DNA from: a bacterium
Lineage (GTDB): Bacteria > Latescibacterota > UBA2968 > GCA-2709665
Reading direction: 5' to 3'
DNA length: 8,631 nt
NCBI GenBank assembly: GCA_027619145.1
Contig: JAQCGA010000139.1
Coordinates: 1-8,631, forward strand
In this document: positions 1-6,841 of the stretch, one piece after another
Position numbering within the stretch: the stretch's first letter is position 1
Layout of the letters: each line of letters opens with the position of its first letter
Translations under genes and position numbers: made by a program
Notes under the pieces: generated by a model
The model's database searches: none
Told to the model about the DNA's origin: nothing
The model's input: the letters and a program-made list of their open reading frames with translations, nothing else

Positions 1-1
1 G

Positions 2-748
2 TTGGCCGATATCCTGGTGCGGGGGCTGGGGTACCGGGGTGTGGACCTGGCCGGATTGTCCAACCTGGAGGATGGGCTGGCCATCCTGGAGATGGTGCGA
101 GAAATGGAAGGACAGGACTGGCGTGAAAGTTACGCAGAGTACCTGGATGCAGACGGAGAACGGGATATGGTGCTGGCACCCAAAGGGGGCTTTTACCTGT
201 TCCCGGAAGGGAAGGATGGCTTGCTGTCAGATGGCCCATTCCAGAAGGGGGATCGGAGCACGTATGCAGCTTCCAGCCGTACGATGGCCTGGTTGCACCG
301 CACGTTTTTTGAACCAGACGGCGTAGGATATGACCTGGTTGCGTGGGCTGCAAATGGTTCGAAGAAAAAAGAGAAGGCGGTGGCCTACCTGGAGCAGGCG
401 ATTAAGGGGCCAATGCTGGGTTGTGAGATGTGTGGAGATTGCAGGATTGCCGATTTGCAGTATTTGTGCCCGGAGCCGGACCACGGTTGCGCCAAGCGAC
501 AGCTGAACGGACCCTGTGGCGGTACGGACGAGAATGGGATGTGCGAGGTACACCCCGAACGGCTCTGTTACTGGGGCGAGGTGATCCAGCGTGCGTTACG
601 TGCCGGGCAGATGGAAGACCTGTATCGATTTCAGATCCCGAAAGATGCAAGCCTGTTGCGAACGTCGTCCTGGCGTAACGAGGTATTAGGGTTATGCCAG
701 GAGCCTCTGGACCTGGGGTGCCCGGAGGGTGCACTTCCGCCTGTATAA
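2..748 (+). CDS. Methylenetetrahydrofolate reductase-type protein with C-terminal cysteine-rich MTHFR_C domain (5' partial)
   Basis: The frame is open from the window edge, so the start lies upstream; the TTG at position 2 is probably internal. The first ~35 visible residues (RGLGYRGVDLAG) resemble the last strand and helix of the MTHFR TIM barrel. Residues 141-189 (counted from base 2) hold eight cysteines: C141, C144, C147, C156, C163, C172, C181 and C189, with CEMCGDC and NGPCGG signatures. This is the MTHFR C-terminal domain (PF12225, MetV-like), thought to bind zinc or an Fe-S cluster. MTHFR interconverts methylene- and methyl-tetrahydrofolate; MetV-like domains in acetogens partner the flavoprotein half. 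Here the two halves appear fused, which the missing 5' part would confirm. It is the first visible gene of an operon with five UroD-family genes, which suggests it handles methyl groups on tetrahydrofolate. Domain identity is firm; the exact reaction is inferred. Confidence 0.85.
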   Translation: MADILVRGLGYRGVDLAGLSNLEDGLAILEMVREMEGQDWRESYAEYLDADGERDMVLAPKGGFYLFPEGKDGLLSDGPFQKGDRSTYAASSRTMAWLHRTFFEPDGVGYDLVAWAANGSKKKEKAVAYLEQAIKGPMLGCEMCGDCRIADLQYLCPEPDHGCAKRQLNGPCGGTDENGMCEVHPERLCYWGEVIQRALRAGQMEDLYRFQIPKDASLLRTSSWRNEVLGLCQEPLDLGCPEGALPPV

Positions 749-753
749 GGAGG
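747..753 (+). promoter_or_regulatory. Shine-Dalgarno AAGGAGG fixing the start at 762
   Basis: A perfect AAGGAGG overlaps the stop codon of the MTHFR-type gene and lies 8 nt before ATG 762. It favours ATG 762 over the in-frame GTG at 729, which lies upstream of the site and would overlap the previous gene. Confidence 0.8.
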
Positions 754-761
754 ATGCTCAA

Positions 762-1919
762 ATGCCCGAAATTGGCTTCGACCCGGAACCATACCGGGAA
801 CGGATGGCTGTTTCAGCGCAGCGGCTGATGAAGGCGAAGTCGCTGGAGGAGCCGGATTGTGTGCCGGTAACCATCAGCACGGCCGGCAGTTTTTACTGTC
901 ACATGTTCGGGTATAATATTCGGGAGTATTACGTGGATCTGGAGATGCAACTGGAAGTACAGCTGCGCGGCCTGCGGTGGGCGTTTGAGGAACTGGGAGA
1001 TGACCGGACGAGTTGCGGGATCAATGTGGATCTGGGGCCGGTGGCCGAAGGGATTTTTTTTGAGTTGCCCATTGAACGGCCGGACGGCACATCCCCGTGG
1101 GTCCCGCACGCTTTTTCAGGGCCGGAAGCAATAGAAAGCCTGGAGATTCCCGACCCAGAGGACCATCCCGGAGTACAGCGGGTGTACCGGCTATACGAGG
1201 AACAAAAAGCCCGAGTTAAGAAAATGGGGTTGAACCTGTCGGTGGGCGGGGGCCTTCAGATCCATCCGCCACTTTCCGCTGCGTGTGCGATTATGCCGCT
1301 GGAAGCCGTATATGTAGCGATGCAGGAGGAGCCGGAGTTGATTCGGAAGGTCTTTGATAAATTGCTGACGGCCTGGTTCAAATTGCAAGAGTACCGCGAC
1401 AAATATTTTGGCCGGGAGACGCGGAACATTGGGCTGGCCGATGATAATTCTGCGTTCGTTTCAGATCCGATGTACCGGGATCTGGTGATGCCGTACAATA
1501 TGCAGATTTACGAGCGCTACGGGAAAGAAGGGCGGTATTTGCACGCGGATGGACCCAACGATCATCACTTTCGCACCTATGCGCAACTCATGAAGTTAAC
1601 ATCGATGGATATGGGTGGGTTCAGCAATATTGCCAATGCAAAACGCGAACTGGGCGGGCAAATGTTTTTTTCGGGCGGTTTGAACTGTAAAGATGTGTAC
1701 GGAGATTTTGAATGTGCCCGGCCCGTAGTGGAACGGGCCATTGGAATTGGCGCACCGGGCGGTGGGTATGCTCTGGCGGTGGGGGGCGAGACGTATGCAG
1801 GGGTGAATCCGGATACGCTGGTGCAGGTGGTGGCGTATGCCCGGCAGGCTGGACGGTATCCGATTGATCCGGACCTGGTTTCGAAATATCGGCACGAGAC
1901 ATCAGACGCGGTGATGTGA
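762..1919 (+). CDS. UroD-superfamily protein 1 (HADG type), putative methyltransferase
   Basis: The product is 385 residues with a uroporphyrinogen decarboxylase (PF01208) fold. The N-terminal region contains LEEPDCVPV, matching the family's L-x-x-x-x-P-D-R-V-P-V start. Family landmarks follow: GLADDNSAF at residues 224-232, the metal-site region HADGPNDHH at 261-269, an SGGLN strand, and a glycine-rich GAPGGGYAL at 330-338. The MRQAGR motif of true HemE is missing, so heme synthesis is unlikely. In MtaA/MtbA-type methyltransferases the metal site is H-x-C; here it is H261-A-D263, with H268/H269 nearby. The gene starts 13 nt after the MTHFR-type gene, so the two are probably cotranscribed. 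A methyl-transfer role is inferred from family and context; substrate and cofactor cannot be read from the sequence. Fold assignment is confident, function is not. Confidence 0.85.
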   Translation: MPEIGFDPEPYRERMAVSAQRLMKAKSLEEPDCVPVTISTAGSFYCHMFGYNIREYYVDLEMQLEVQLRGLRWAFEELGDDRTSCGINVDLGPVAEGIFFELPIERPDGTSPWVPHAFSGPEAIESLEIPDPEDHPGVQRVYRLYEEQKARVKKMGLNLSVGGGLQIHPPLSAACAIMPLEAVYVAMQEEPELIRKVFDKLLTAWFKLQEYRDKYFGRETRNIGLADDNSAFVSDPMYRDLVMPYNMQIYERYGKEGRYLHADGPNDHHFRTYAQLMKLTSMDMGGFSNIANAKRELGGQMFFSGGLNCKDVYGDFECARPVVERAIGIGAPGGGYALAVGGETYAGVNPDTLVQVVAYARQAGRYPIDPDLVSKYRHETSDAVM

Positions 1920-1930
1920 GACCGAAACGT

Positions 1931-1938
1931 GGAGAAGG
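1931..1938 (+). promoter_or_regulatory. Shine-Dalgarno GGAGAAGG supporting the start at 1943
   Basis: The GGAG core ends 8 nt before ATG 1943. That start gives the family-typical opening MTSRERV. The in-frame GTG at 1916 overlaps the preceding stop codon and adds nine residues with no family match. Confidence 0.7.
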
Positions 1939-1942
1939 TACG

Positions 1943-3001
1943 ATGACATCTCGAGAACGTGTGAAGATGGCGCTGTCCCGCAAGCAGACAGACCGGATTC
2001 CGGTGCACGATACGATCTGGCGGGCAACGTTGAGCCGGTGGCACCGGGAGGGGCTGTCTGAAGAGATTCCGGCGGCCGAATATTTCGGGTTTGAAATGTG
2101 TGGCTTCGGTGCAGATTTGTCTCCCCGTTTCCCGCTGCGTGTGCTGGAGAAGAATGAGACGTTCATTGTAGAAACGACGCCTACAGGTGGTGTACGGAGG
2201 AATTTCCGAGATTATTCTACCACGCCCGAAGTTGTGGACTGGCCGATCCGAAGTCGGTCGGATTGGCAGCCGATTCGGAAAAGGCTGGAGCCGGATTTTT
2301 CACGGGTGGATTGGGTGAGCCTGCGCACAGGATTTGAGCGCGCCCGTGAAGAAGGCAAGTTTATTACGTTTCATGCACCCATGGGATACGATCAATTTCA
2401 AACGTATATGAAAACAGATGAATTGCTGGTAGCCATGGTGACGGACACGGAGTGGCTGGCCGAGGCTTTTCGGACGCACGCCGAGCTGCTGGTCGCTATG
2501 GCGAAGATGATGATTGAGGCCGGATTCCATTTTGACGGAGCGTTTCTGTTTAACGATATGGGGTACCGGAACGGGCTTCTGTTTTCACCGGATCTGTACC
2601 GGCGTACGCTGCTGGAGACGGATCGGATGATTTGCGACTTTTTCCACCAGTATAACATGCCGGTGATCCTGCACAGTTGCGGCCGGGTACGCGAGTTGAT
2701 TCCCCACCTGATCGAGGCCGGGTTCGATTGCCTGCAACCGCTGGAGGTGAAAGCGGGAATGGATGTACGTGAGCTGAAGTCGGAGTTTGGAGACCGCCTG
2801 GCTTTTATGGGCGGAATTGACGTGCGGGCCATGTCAGATCCGGATCCGGATGTGCTGGAGGAAGAGATTTGTAGCAAGTTTGAAGTGGTCAGGAAGGTGG
2901 GAGGATATATTTACCATTCGGACCATTCGATTCCGAAGGATGTGAGTTTTGATCAGTACCGGCGTGTGATGGCACTGGTGGAGAAATACGGTCGGAATTG
3001 A
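1943..3001 (+). CDS. UroD-superfamily protein 2 (HSCG type), putative methyltransferase
   Basis: This 352-residue protein opens with TSRERVKMAL and then TDRIPV, the standard N-terminus of UroD-family methyltransferase-like proteins. FLFNDMG at 201-207 is the central barrel strand. H244-S-C246-G is the classical H-x-C metal motif, the only intact one among the five paralogues here. It is followed by PLEVKAGMD and MGGID. The late motif is HSDHSIP (H325, D327, H328) where MtaA-like enzymes carry their third ligand, a cysteine. Length equals the family norm. The closest relative in the window is protein 5, which shares PLE-x-x-AG-x-D and H-x-DH-x-x-P. It lies 23 nt after protein 1. A corrinoid- or tetrahydrofolate-linked methyltransferase role is plausible but not shown by sequence. 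Confidence 0.85.
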   Translation: MTSRERVKMALSRKQTDRIPVHDTIWRATLSRWHREGLSEEIPAAEYFGFEMCGFGADLSPRFPLRVLEKNETFIVETTPTGGVRRNFRDYSTTPEVVDWPIRSRSDWQPIRKRLEPDFSRVDWVSLRTGFERAREEGKFITFHAPMGYDQFQTYMKTDELLVAMVTDTEWLAEAFRTHAELLVAMAKMMIEAGFHFDGAFLFNDMGYRNGLLFSPDLYRRTLLETDRMICDFFHQYNMPVILHSCGRVRELIPHLIEAGFDCLQPLEVKAGMDVRELKSEFGDRLAFMGGIDVRAMSDPDPDVLEEEICSKFEVVRKVGGYIYHSDHSIPKDVSFDQYRRVMALVEKYGRN

Positions 3002-3025
3002 TCCGGCCATGCAGTGGGTTTGGAT

Positions 3026-3033
3026 AGAGGAGG
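3026..3033 (+). promoter_or_regulatory. Shine-Dalgarno AGAGGAGG fixing the start at 3041
   Basis: AGAGGAGG lies 7 nt before ATG 3041 and gives the conserved opening MTPRERV. The in-frame GTG at 3014 lies upstream of this site and is therefore disfavoured. Confidence 0.75.
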
Positions 3034-3040
3034 TGCGGCG

Positions 3041-4144
3041 ATGACACCCAGAGAACGCGTGGAAATGGTTTTACGCGGCGAACGGCCAGACCGGGTACCG
3101 TTTACCGTGTATGAGAATAAACTGCCCCAGTGCGAAGCGGAACGTCTGCTGCGAAACGACGGCGCTTGTATCATCCAGCGAAATCCGTCTGTGTACCGAA
3201 CGGTACGCCGCAATGTTGCGATTGAGCGCGTGACCTACGAAGAAGACGGTGCGACATATACGCGCACCAATGTTCGCACACCCAAAGGGTATCTCTATTC
3301 GGTGGAACGGCATGCGCCGGATGAACAGACGACGTGGCATCTGGAACGGCTGTTTAAAAAGCCGGAAGATTACGATGCCCTGGAATTCCTGATCCGGGAT
3401 CAGGAGTTTATACCGGAGTACGAAGCGTTTGCACGTGCGCAGTCTTTGGTTGGCGGCGATGTATTCCTGCGGCCGGGTATCGGGTATTCTCCTTTTCAGG
3501 AGATCTTATACTCGCTGATGGGTCTGGAGATGTTTTCGATTGAGTGGGCTGAGCGGCGAGATGAAGTGTTGCGCATTTATGATGCACTGACGGCCAGTCG
3601 GAGCAAGTTGTACCCGGTGGTGGCGAGATCTCCGGCACTGGCGGTGAACTATTGCGGCAACGTCAGTTCGGAGGTGGTAGGCCTGGACCGATTCGAGAAG
3701 TACTATTTGCCGCATTATAACGAATTTGCAGAGGTGATGCACAAGCACGGAAAAATAATGGGAGTGCATTTTGATGCGAACAACTGGGCGCTGGCCGAGT
3801 TGATTGGCATGTCCGACATCGACTATATAGAAGCGTTTACACCGCAGCCGGATTGCGATATGACGGTGGCGGAGGCGAAGACGGCCTGGCACGACAAAAT
3901 TCTCTGGATCAATTTCCCATCGTCGGTTCACCTGCAGGATGTGGATGTGATTGAGCAGACGACACGGCAGATTCTCTGGGAAGCCGCTCCAGGTGACCGG
4001 TTCCTGGTAGGTATTACAGAAAATGTGCCGGAAGATCGCTGGCAGGAGAGCATGGCGGCGATCTTGCGTATGATCAACCAGGACGGCGACGTACCCATTA
4101 CCTGGAAAACCCGTAAAGCGGAAACGAAACGTGACATCCCGTGA
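3041..4144 (+). CDS. UroD-superfamily protein 3 (HFDANN type), putative methyltransferase
   Basis: The product has 367 residues and begins TPRERVEMVL then RPDRVPF. The usual metal site reads H243-F-D245-A-N-N: the His is kept and Cys is replaced by Asp. Downstream are IEAFTPQPDCDM, WINFPSSVHL and GDRFLVGITENVPEDRW (318-334), which I recall as hallmarks of a distinct UroD-like subfamily with no characterised member. The late H-x-DH or Cys motif seen elsewhere is replaced by the TENVPEDRW block. The long N-terminal half (about residues 25-110) includes a charged stretch that differs from the other four paralogues. Its stop codon overlaps the next gene by 14 nt, so the two proteins are likely made together. 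The superfamily is clear; the reaction is unknown. Confidence 0.83.
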   Translation: MTPRERVEMVLRGERPDRVPFTVYENKLPQCEAERLLRNDGACIIQRNPSVYRTVRRNVAIERVTYEEDGATYTRTNVRTPKGYLYSVERHAPDEQTTWHLERLFKKPEDYDALEFLIRDQEFIPEYEAFARAQSLVGGDVFLRPGIGYSPFQEILYSLMGLEMFSIEWAERRDEVLRIYDALTASRSKLYPVVARSPALAVNYCGNVSSEVVGLDRFEKYYLPHYNEFAEVMHKHGKIMGVHFDANNWALAELIGMSDIDYIEAFTPQPDCDMTVAEAKTAWHDKILWINFPSSVHLQDVDVIEQTTRQILWEAAPGDRFLVGITENVPEDRWQESMAAILRMINQDGDVPITWKTRKAETKRDIP

Positions 4145-5207
4145 GCGGGTGCGTAGCGCTCTTCGGCTGGAAGAGCCAGACCGGGTGCCCCGTATGGCAC
4201 GCTGGAGCCAGTTGGCGGCGGTCCATTTTGTGTCGGAAGAGTCCTTTTACCGCCATCTTGGCGTGGACGTGCGTCAGGTGGCGTTGGAGCCCAGCGGCAA
4301 CCAGCAGGCATTTCGGAAGTACCTGGATAATCTGCCCAGGGCTGTTCGAGTAGGAGATGTGTCAACGCTGAAAACGTATGCGGCCTGGGGCTACGATCCA
4401 CCTGGAATATCTGGCGAAGCAGAACGGAATCCACTGTCGGGTGTGCATTCTATCCGGGAAATTGCAGACTATGTTTTTCCAGAAATTGAAGGCAATTACC
4501 GGAAGGTAGAAGCTGAGGTGGCGCGATATCATGAAGAGGGCCTTGCCGTGGTGGGGCGCTCACACAAGCTGGGTGGGCATCTTTTTGAAATGGCCCAGCG
4601 GCTGCGCGGTCTGGAGCGCCTGAGTTATGATCTGGTCGACAACCCGGAACTGGTAGGCTACCTGCTGGATGCGATTGCGGATATGGTGACCCTCAACGTG
4701 ATCCTGCTGGCTCGTGCAGGGGTGGACGTGGTGTATGTGACGGACGATATTGGCACGCCCACGTCGATGTTGTTGTCTCCTGAAGCGTGGCGACGCGAAG
4801 TCAAGCCACGGCTCCGACGCATCGTGGAGGCGGCCCGTTTGGAGGCTCCGGATGTGGCCGTGTTGTACCATAGTGACGGGTGGTTTGAACCGGTGATTCC
4901 GGACCTGATCGAAATCGGGATCAATGCCATCGAACCTGTGCAGCCGGATTGTATGCCTCCTGCCGAGTTGAAGCAGAAGTACGGGAATCAGCTGGCATTC
5001 TGGGGCACGGTAGGAACGCAAGCGACGTGGGCATGGGCGTCTCCGAAAACCATCGCCGAAGAGGTGCGAAATCGCATCGATAGTGTCGGGTGTGGCGGTG
5101 GCCTGGTGCTGGCCCCGGCATACGGTCTGGAATTGGATACCCCCTGGGAGAATGTACTGGCATTTTTTGAAGCCTCAGATCAGTATGGGTTTTACACAAG
5201 GAGGTAG
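4131..5207 (+). CDS. UroD-superfamily protein 4 (HSDG type), putative methyltransferase
   Basis: A 358-residue protein starting at GTG 4131. The start is set by the conserved opening TSRERVRSAL then EEPDRVPRM. It overlaps the preceding gene by 14 nt and has no clear Shine-Dalgarno sequence, so translation is probably coupled to ribosomes finishing protein 3. D205-D206 lie on the central strand (VTDDIGTPTS). The metal-site region is H247-S-D249-G, again Asp for Cys. It continues with EPVQPDCM, YGNQLAFWGTVGTQ and a glycine-rich GCGGGLVLAP from about 320, then DTPWENVLAF. These C-terminal motifs match the large UroD-like subfamily that ends GGGYILAP...P-x-ENI. C321 sits in the glycine stretch and could be a late ligand comparable to the third Cys of MtaA, although the alignment is uncertain. 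Confidence 0.83.
   Translation: MTSRERVRSALRLEEPDRVPRMARWSQLAAVHFVSEESFYRHLGVDVRQVALEPSGNQQAFRKYLDNLPRAVRVGDVSTLKTYAAWGYDPPGISGEAERNPLSGVHSIREIADYVFPEIEGNYRKVEAEVARYHEEGLAVVGRSHKLGGHLFEMAQRLRGLERLSYDLVDNPELVGYLLDAIADMVTLNVILLARAGVDVVYVTDDIGTPTSMLLSPEAWRREVKPRLRRIVEAARLEAPDVAVLYHSDGWFEPVIPDLIEIGINAIEPVQPDCMPPAELKQKYGNQLAFWGTVGTQATWAWASPKTIAEEVRNRIDSVGCGGGLVLAPAYGLELDTPWENVLAFFEASDQYGFYTRR
5198..5205 (+). promoter_or_regulatory. Shine-Dalgarno AAGGAGGT before the GTG start at 5211
   Basis: A perfect anti-16S match overlaps the stop of protein 4 by one base and lies 5 nt before GTG 5211. It is among the strongest ribosome binding sites in the operon and justifies the non-ATG start. Confidence 0.8.
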
Positions 5208-5210
5208 GCG

Positions 5211-6386
5211 GTGGGGCTGACGGCAAGGGAGCGGTGGAACCGGACGATGCATTTTCAGAAAGTGGACTATGTGCCGGACGAAGAGTTTGGGTACTGGACG
5301 GATACGTTGAAATCCTGGCATGCGCAGGGGCTCCCGAGGTGGGTGCAAGACAATGCGCAGGCAGATCGGTTTTTTGGATTTTCTCCTCGGGGGCTGGTCC
5401 CTGTGCACGTGGGAATCAAGCCGGCGTTCAGAAAACGGGTGCTGGAAGAACAAGATGGACACCAGGTCATTGTAGATGAGAACGGCGTTCGGTGTCTGGT
5501 GAATTCCGATGGATCTTCATCCATTCCTAAGTACCTGGCCTTTCCCATCCGAGACCGGGAGAGTTGGCAAACGTTTCGACCACGGTTAGATCCCGGTACC
5601 CGGCGTTATCCAACCGATTGGGACTCTCGCAAGCGCGAGTGGGCAGGACGAGATTACCCCCTGGGAATCAGTACGGGGAGCCTGTTTGGTTGGATCCGAA
5701 ACTGGATGGGTTTCGAGGGCGTTTCGATGATGATGTACGATGATCCAGGATTGGTGGAGGAGGTGATGGAGCACGTTACCTGCTTGATTCTGGAAACCAT
5801 TGGCCCTGCTCTTCGAGAGGTGGATCTGGATTTTGCTTCGATGTGGGAAGATATGTGTTTCAATCACGGACCCATTATTTCTCCGGCGCAATTTGAAAAG
5901 TATATGGTGCCCCGGTACCTGCGGATTACGGATGCACTGAAGCGGAATGGCGTGGATGTGGTGTATGTGGACTGTGATGGAAATATTGATCAACTCGTGC
6001 CACTGTGGCTTCAGGCAGGCGTGAATTGCATGTTTCCTCTGGAGATTGCCGCTGGAACCGACCCCCGAAGGTTGAGAGATCGGTACGGCGAGCGGGTATT
6101 GCTTTTAGGCGGCGTGGACAAGATGCCGTTGATTGAAGGCAAGGCGGCGATCCGAAAAGAAGTTCAGCGGATTTTGCCATTGGTACAGGAAGGGGGTTAC
6201 ATCCCGCACGTTGACCATCGGGTGCCGCCGGATGTAACCTATGAGAATTATCTGTATTACTTAAAGGTCAAGCGGGAGATGCTTGGCATTCCTGACCCGG
6301 CTCCTTACGAGGAACGGGCCGCGCTGGGCGAGTTGTGGGCAGGAACGCCGCTTCGACAGGAAGAGCTTTTGAACGTGCGAACTTGA
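5211..6386 (+). CDS. UroD-superfamily protein 5 (DCDG type), putative methyltransferase
   Basis: A 391-residue protein starting at GTG with TARERWNRTM, a variant of the shared N-terminus. FASMWEDMCFNHG (from ~208; M211-W-E-D-M-C216) is the central strand and loop of a widespread uncharacterised UroD-like subfamily. The metal-site region reads D254-C-D256-G-N, with no His, which resembles the V-D-S-D-G-N I recall as normal for that subfamily. PLEIAAGTD, LLGGVDK and GGYIPHVDHRVPPDV (H333, D335, H336) follow. About 50 residues extend beyond the last family motif. It lies 3 nt after protein 4 and shares most motifs with protein 2, so these two are probably an older duplicate pair. Function is unassigned; a methyltransferase role is inferred from operon and fold. 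Confidence 0.85.
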   Translation: MGLTARERWNRTMHFQKVDYVPDEEFGYWTDTLKSWHAQGLPRWVQDNAQADRFFGFSPRGLVPVHVGIKPAFRKRVLEEQDGHQVIVDENGVRCLVNSDGSSSIPKYLAFPIRDRESWQTFRPRLDPGTRRYPTDWDSRKREWAGRDYPLGISTGSLFGWIRNWMGFEGVSMMMYDDPGLVEEVMEHVTCLILETIGPALREVDLDFASMWEDMCFNHGPIISPAQFEKYMVPRYLRITDALKRNGVDVVYVDCDGNIDQLVPLWLQAGVNCMFPLEIAAGTDPRRLRDRYGERVLLLGGVDKMPLIEGKAAIRKEVQRILPLVQEGGYIPHVDHRVPPDVTYENYLYYLKVKREMLGIPDPAPYEERAALGELWAGTPLRQEELLNVRT

Positions 6387-6418
6387 CAGGGAAGAATGGG
6401 GCCGGGGCCGGACAATTT

Positions 6419-6424
6419 GGAGAG
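6419..6424 (+). promoter_or_regulatory. Shine-Dalgarno GGAGAG favouring the start at 6432
   Basis: GGAGAG stands 7 nt before ATG 6432. The alternative ATG at 6396 has AGGGAAG only 1 nt upstream, which is too close. Alignment with the paralogue at 6842 also supports the later start. Confidence 0.55.
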
Positions 6425-6431
6425 CCCAAAG

Positions 6432-6638
6432 ATGGAACAGCCTGTGTTGTTGATCGAGCAAAATACAGCAGGTGTGCACGTTCGAATCTGGCGATATGAA
6501 GACGGGCGAATTATGCTGGAGCGCATGACGCCCAATGGAAAAGGGATTGCTGTAAGTTGCCCGACCTTCGATAAAGCGCTGGCATTGTGGTGCCAGATGG
6601 AGGCCGGGCACGGCCATCCGGACGGGACGGAAGAATGA
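6432..6638 (+). CDS. Small conserved-looking protein A, paralogue of the gene at 6842
   Basis: A 68-residue soluble protein with no signal peptide or membrane segment. I do not recognise a family. Core motifs are AG-V-HVRIW (13-20), DGR (24-26), GKG (36-38), SCPT (42-45) and LW (52-53). They recur at a constant 7-residue offset in the protein encoded at 6842; I count 22 identities in 43 aligned positions. Such conservation between copies argues that both are real genes under selection. Alternating hydrophobic residues before the GKG and a helix-like AL-x-LW end suggest a small beta-sheet followed by a helix. The gene follows the UroD operon by 45 nt and may be its last member. An alternative ATG at 6396 would add 12 Gly/Pro-rich residues. 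Confidence 0.7.
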   Translation: MEQPVLLIEQNTAGVHVRIWRYEDGRIMLERMTPNGKGIAVSCPTFDKALALWCQMEAGHGHPDGTEE

Positions 6639-6645
6639 CAGAATG

Positions 6646-6665
6646 GTGGGACAAAGGTGTCCCGC
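6646..6665 (+). other. Short hairpin just after small protein A
   Basis: The arms 6646-6652 and 6659-6665 can form a 7-bp stem (GTGGGAC with GTCCCGC, one G-T pair) around a 6-nt loop. It begins 7 nt after the stop codon. No T-run follows, so it is not a standard terminator. It could protect the 3' end of the transcript or be chance. Confidence 0.3.
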
Positions 6666-6752
6666 AAAGTGCGACATGGATTGTGCGAAAAGGCGTGATT
6701 TTATTGTATCGAAGGGTCCCAACGAAGCTGTAAAGTTCTTGTGTTTTCGTAG

Positions 6753-6796
6753 AAATAGCGTGTTTTGCCCTACTCTGCAGGGCTGGCACGCTGTTT
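6753..6796 (+). terminator. Two-part hairpin, probable terminator of the UroD operon
   Basis: The outer arms 6753-6762 (AAATAGCGTG) and 6787-6796 (CACGCTGTTT) form 10 pairs with one G-T. An inner stem GCCCT/AGGGC (6767-6771 with 6779-6783) closes a 7-nt loop, and the two stems are separated by a TTTT/TGG internal loop. The A-rich 5' base and T-rich 3' side (TGTTTGTTGT) resemble a factor-independent terminator, possibly bidirectional, though the U-tract is interrupted by G. The hairpin lies about 115 nt after small protein A and 45 nt before the next gene, as expected for an operon boundary. A weak promoter-like pair (TTGTGC at 6681, TTGTAT at 6704, 17-nt spacing) lies upstream but is too poor to call. 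A regulatory leader is the main alternative. Confidence 0.5.
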
Positions 6797-6841
6797 GTTG
6801 TACTGGAGGGTAAATATCGAACTTTTTATTGAGGATACAAG

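Noticed and set aside
2..4. TTG at the window edge as the true start of the MTHFR-type gene
   Set aside because: The protein begins in the middle of the MTHFR barrel, so the gene must continue upstream.
762..6386. Calling one of the UroD genes hemE (heme biosynthesis)
   Set aside because: None shows the MRQAGR-type N-terminal substrate loop of true uroporphyrinogen decarboxylase, and five copies beside an MTHFR-type gene do not fit a heme role.
6383..6388. Perfect TTGACA -35 box at the end of UroD protein 5 (another at 7075-7080)
   Set aside because: Both overlap stop codons and neither has a TATAAT-like sequence at 16-18 nt, so they are probably coincidental.
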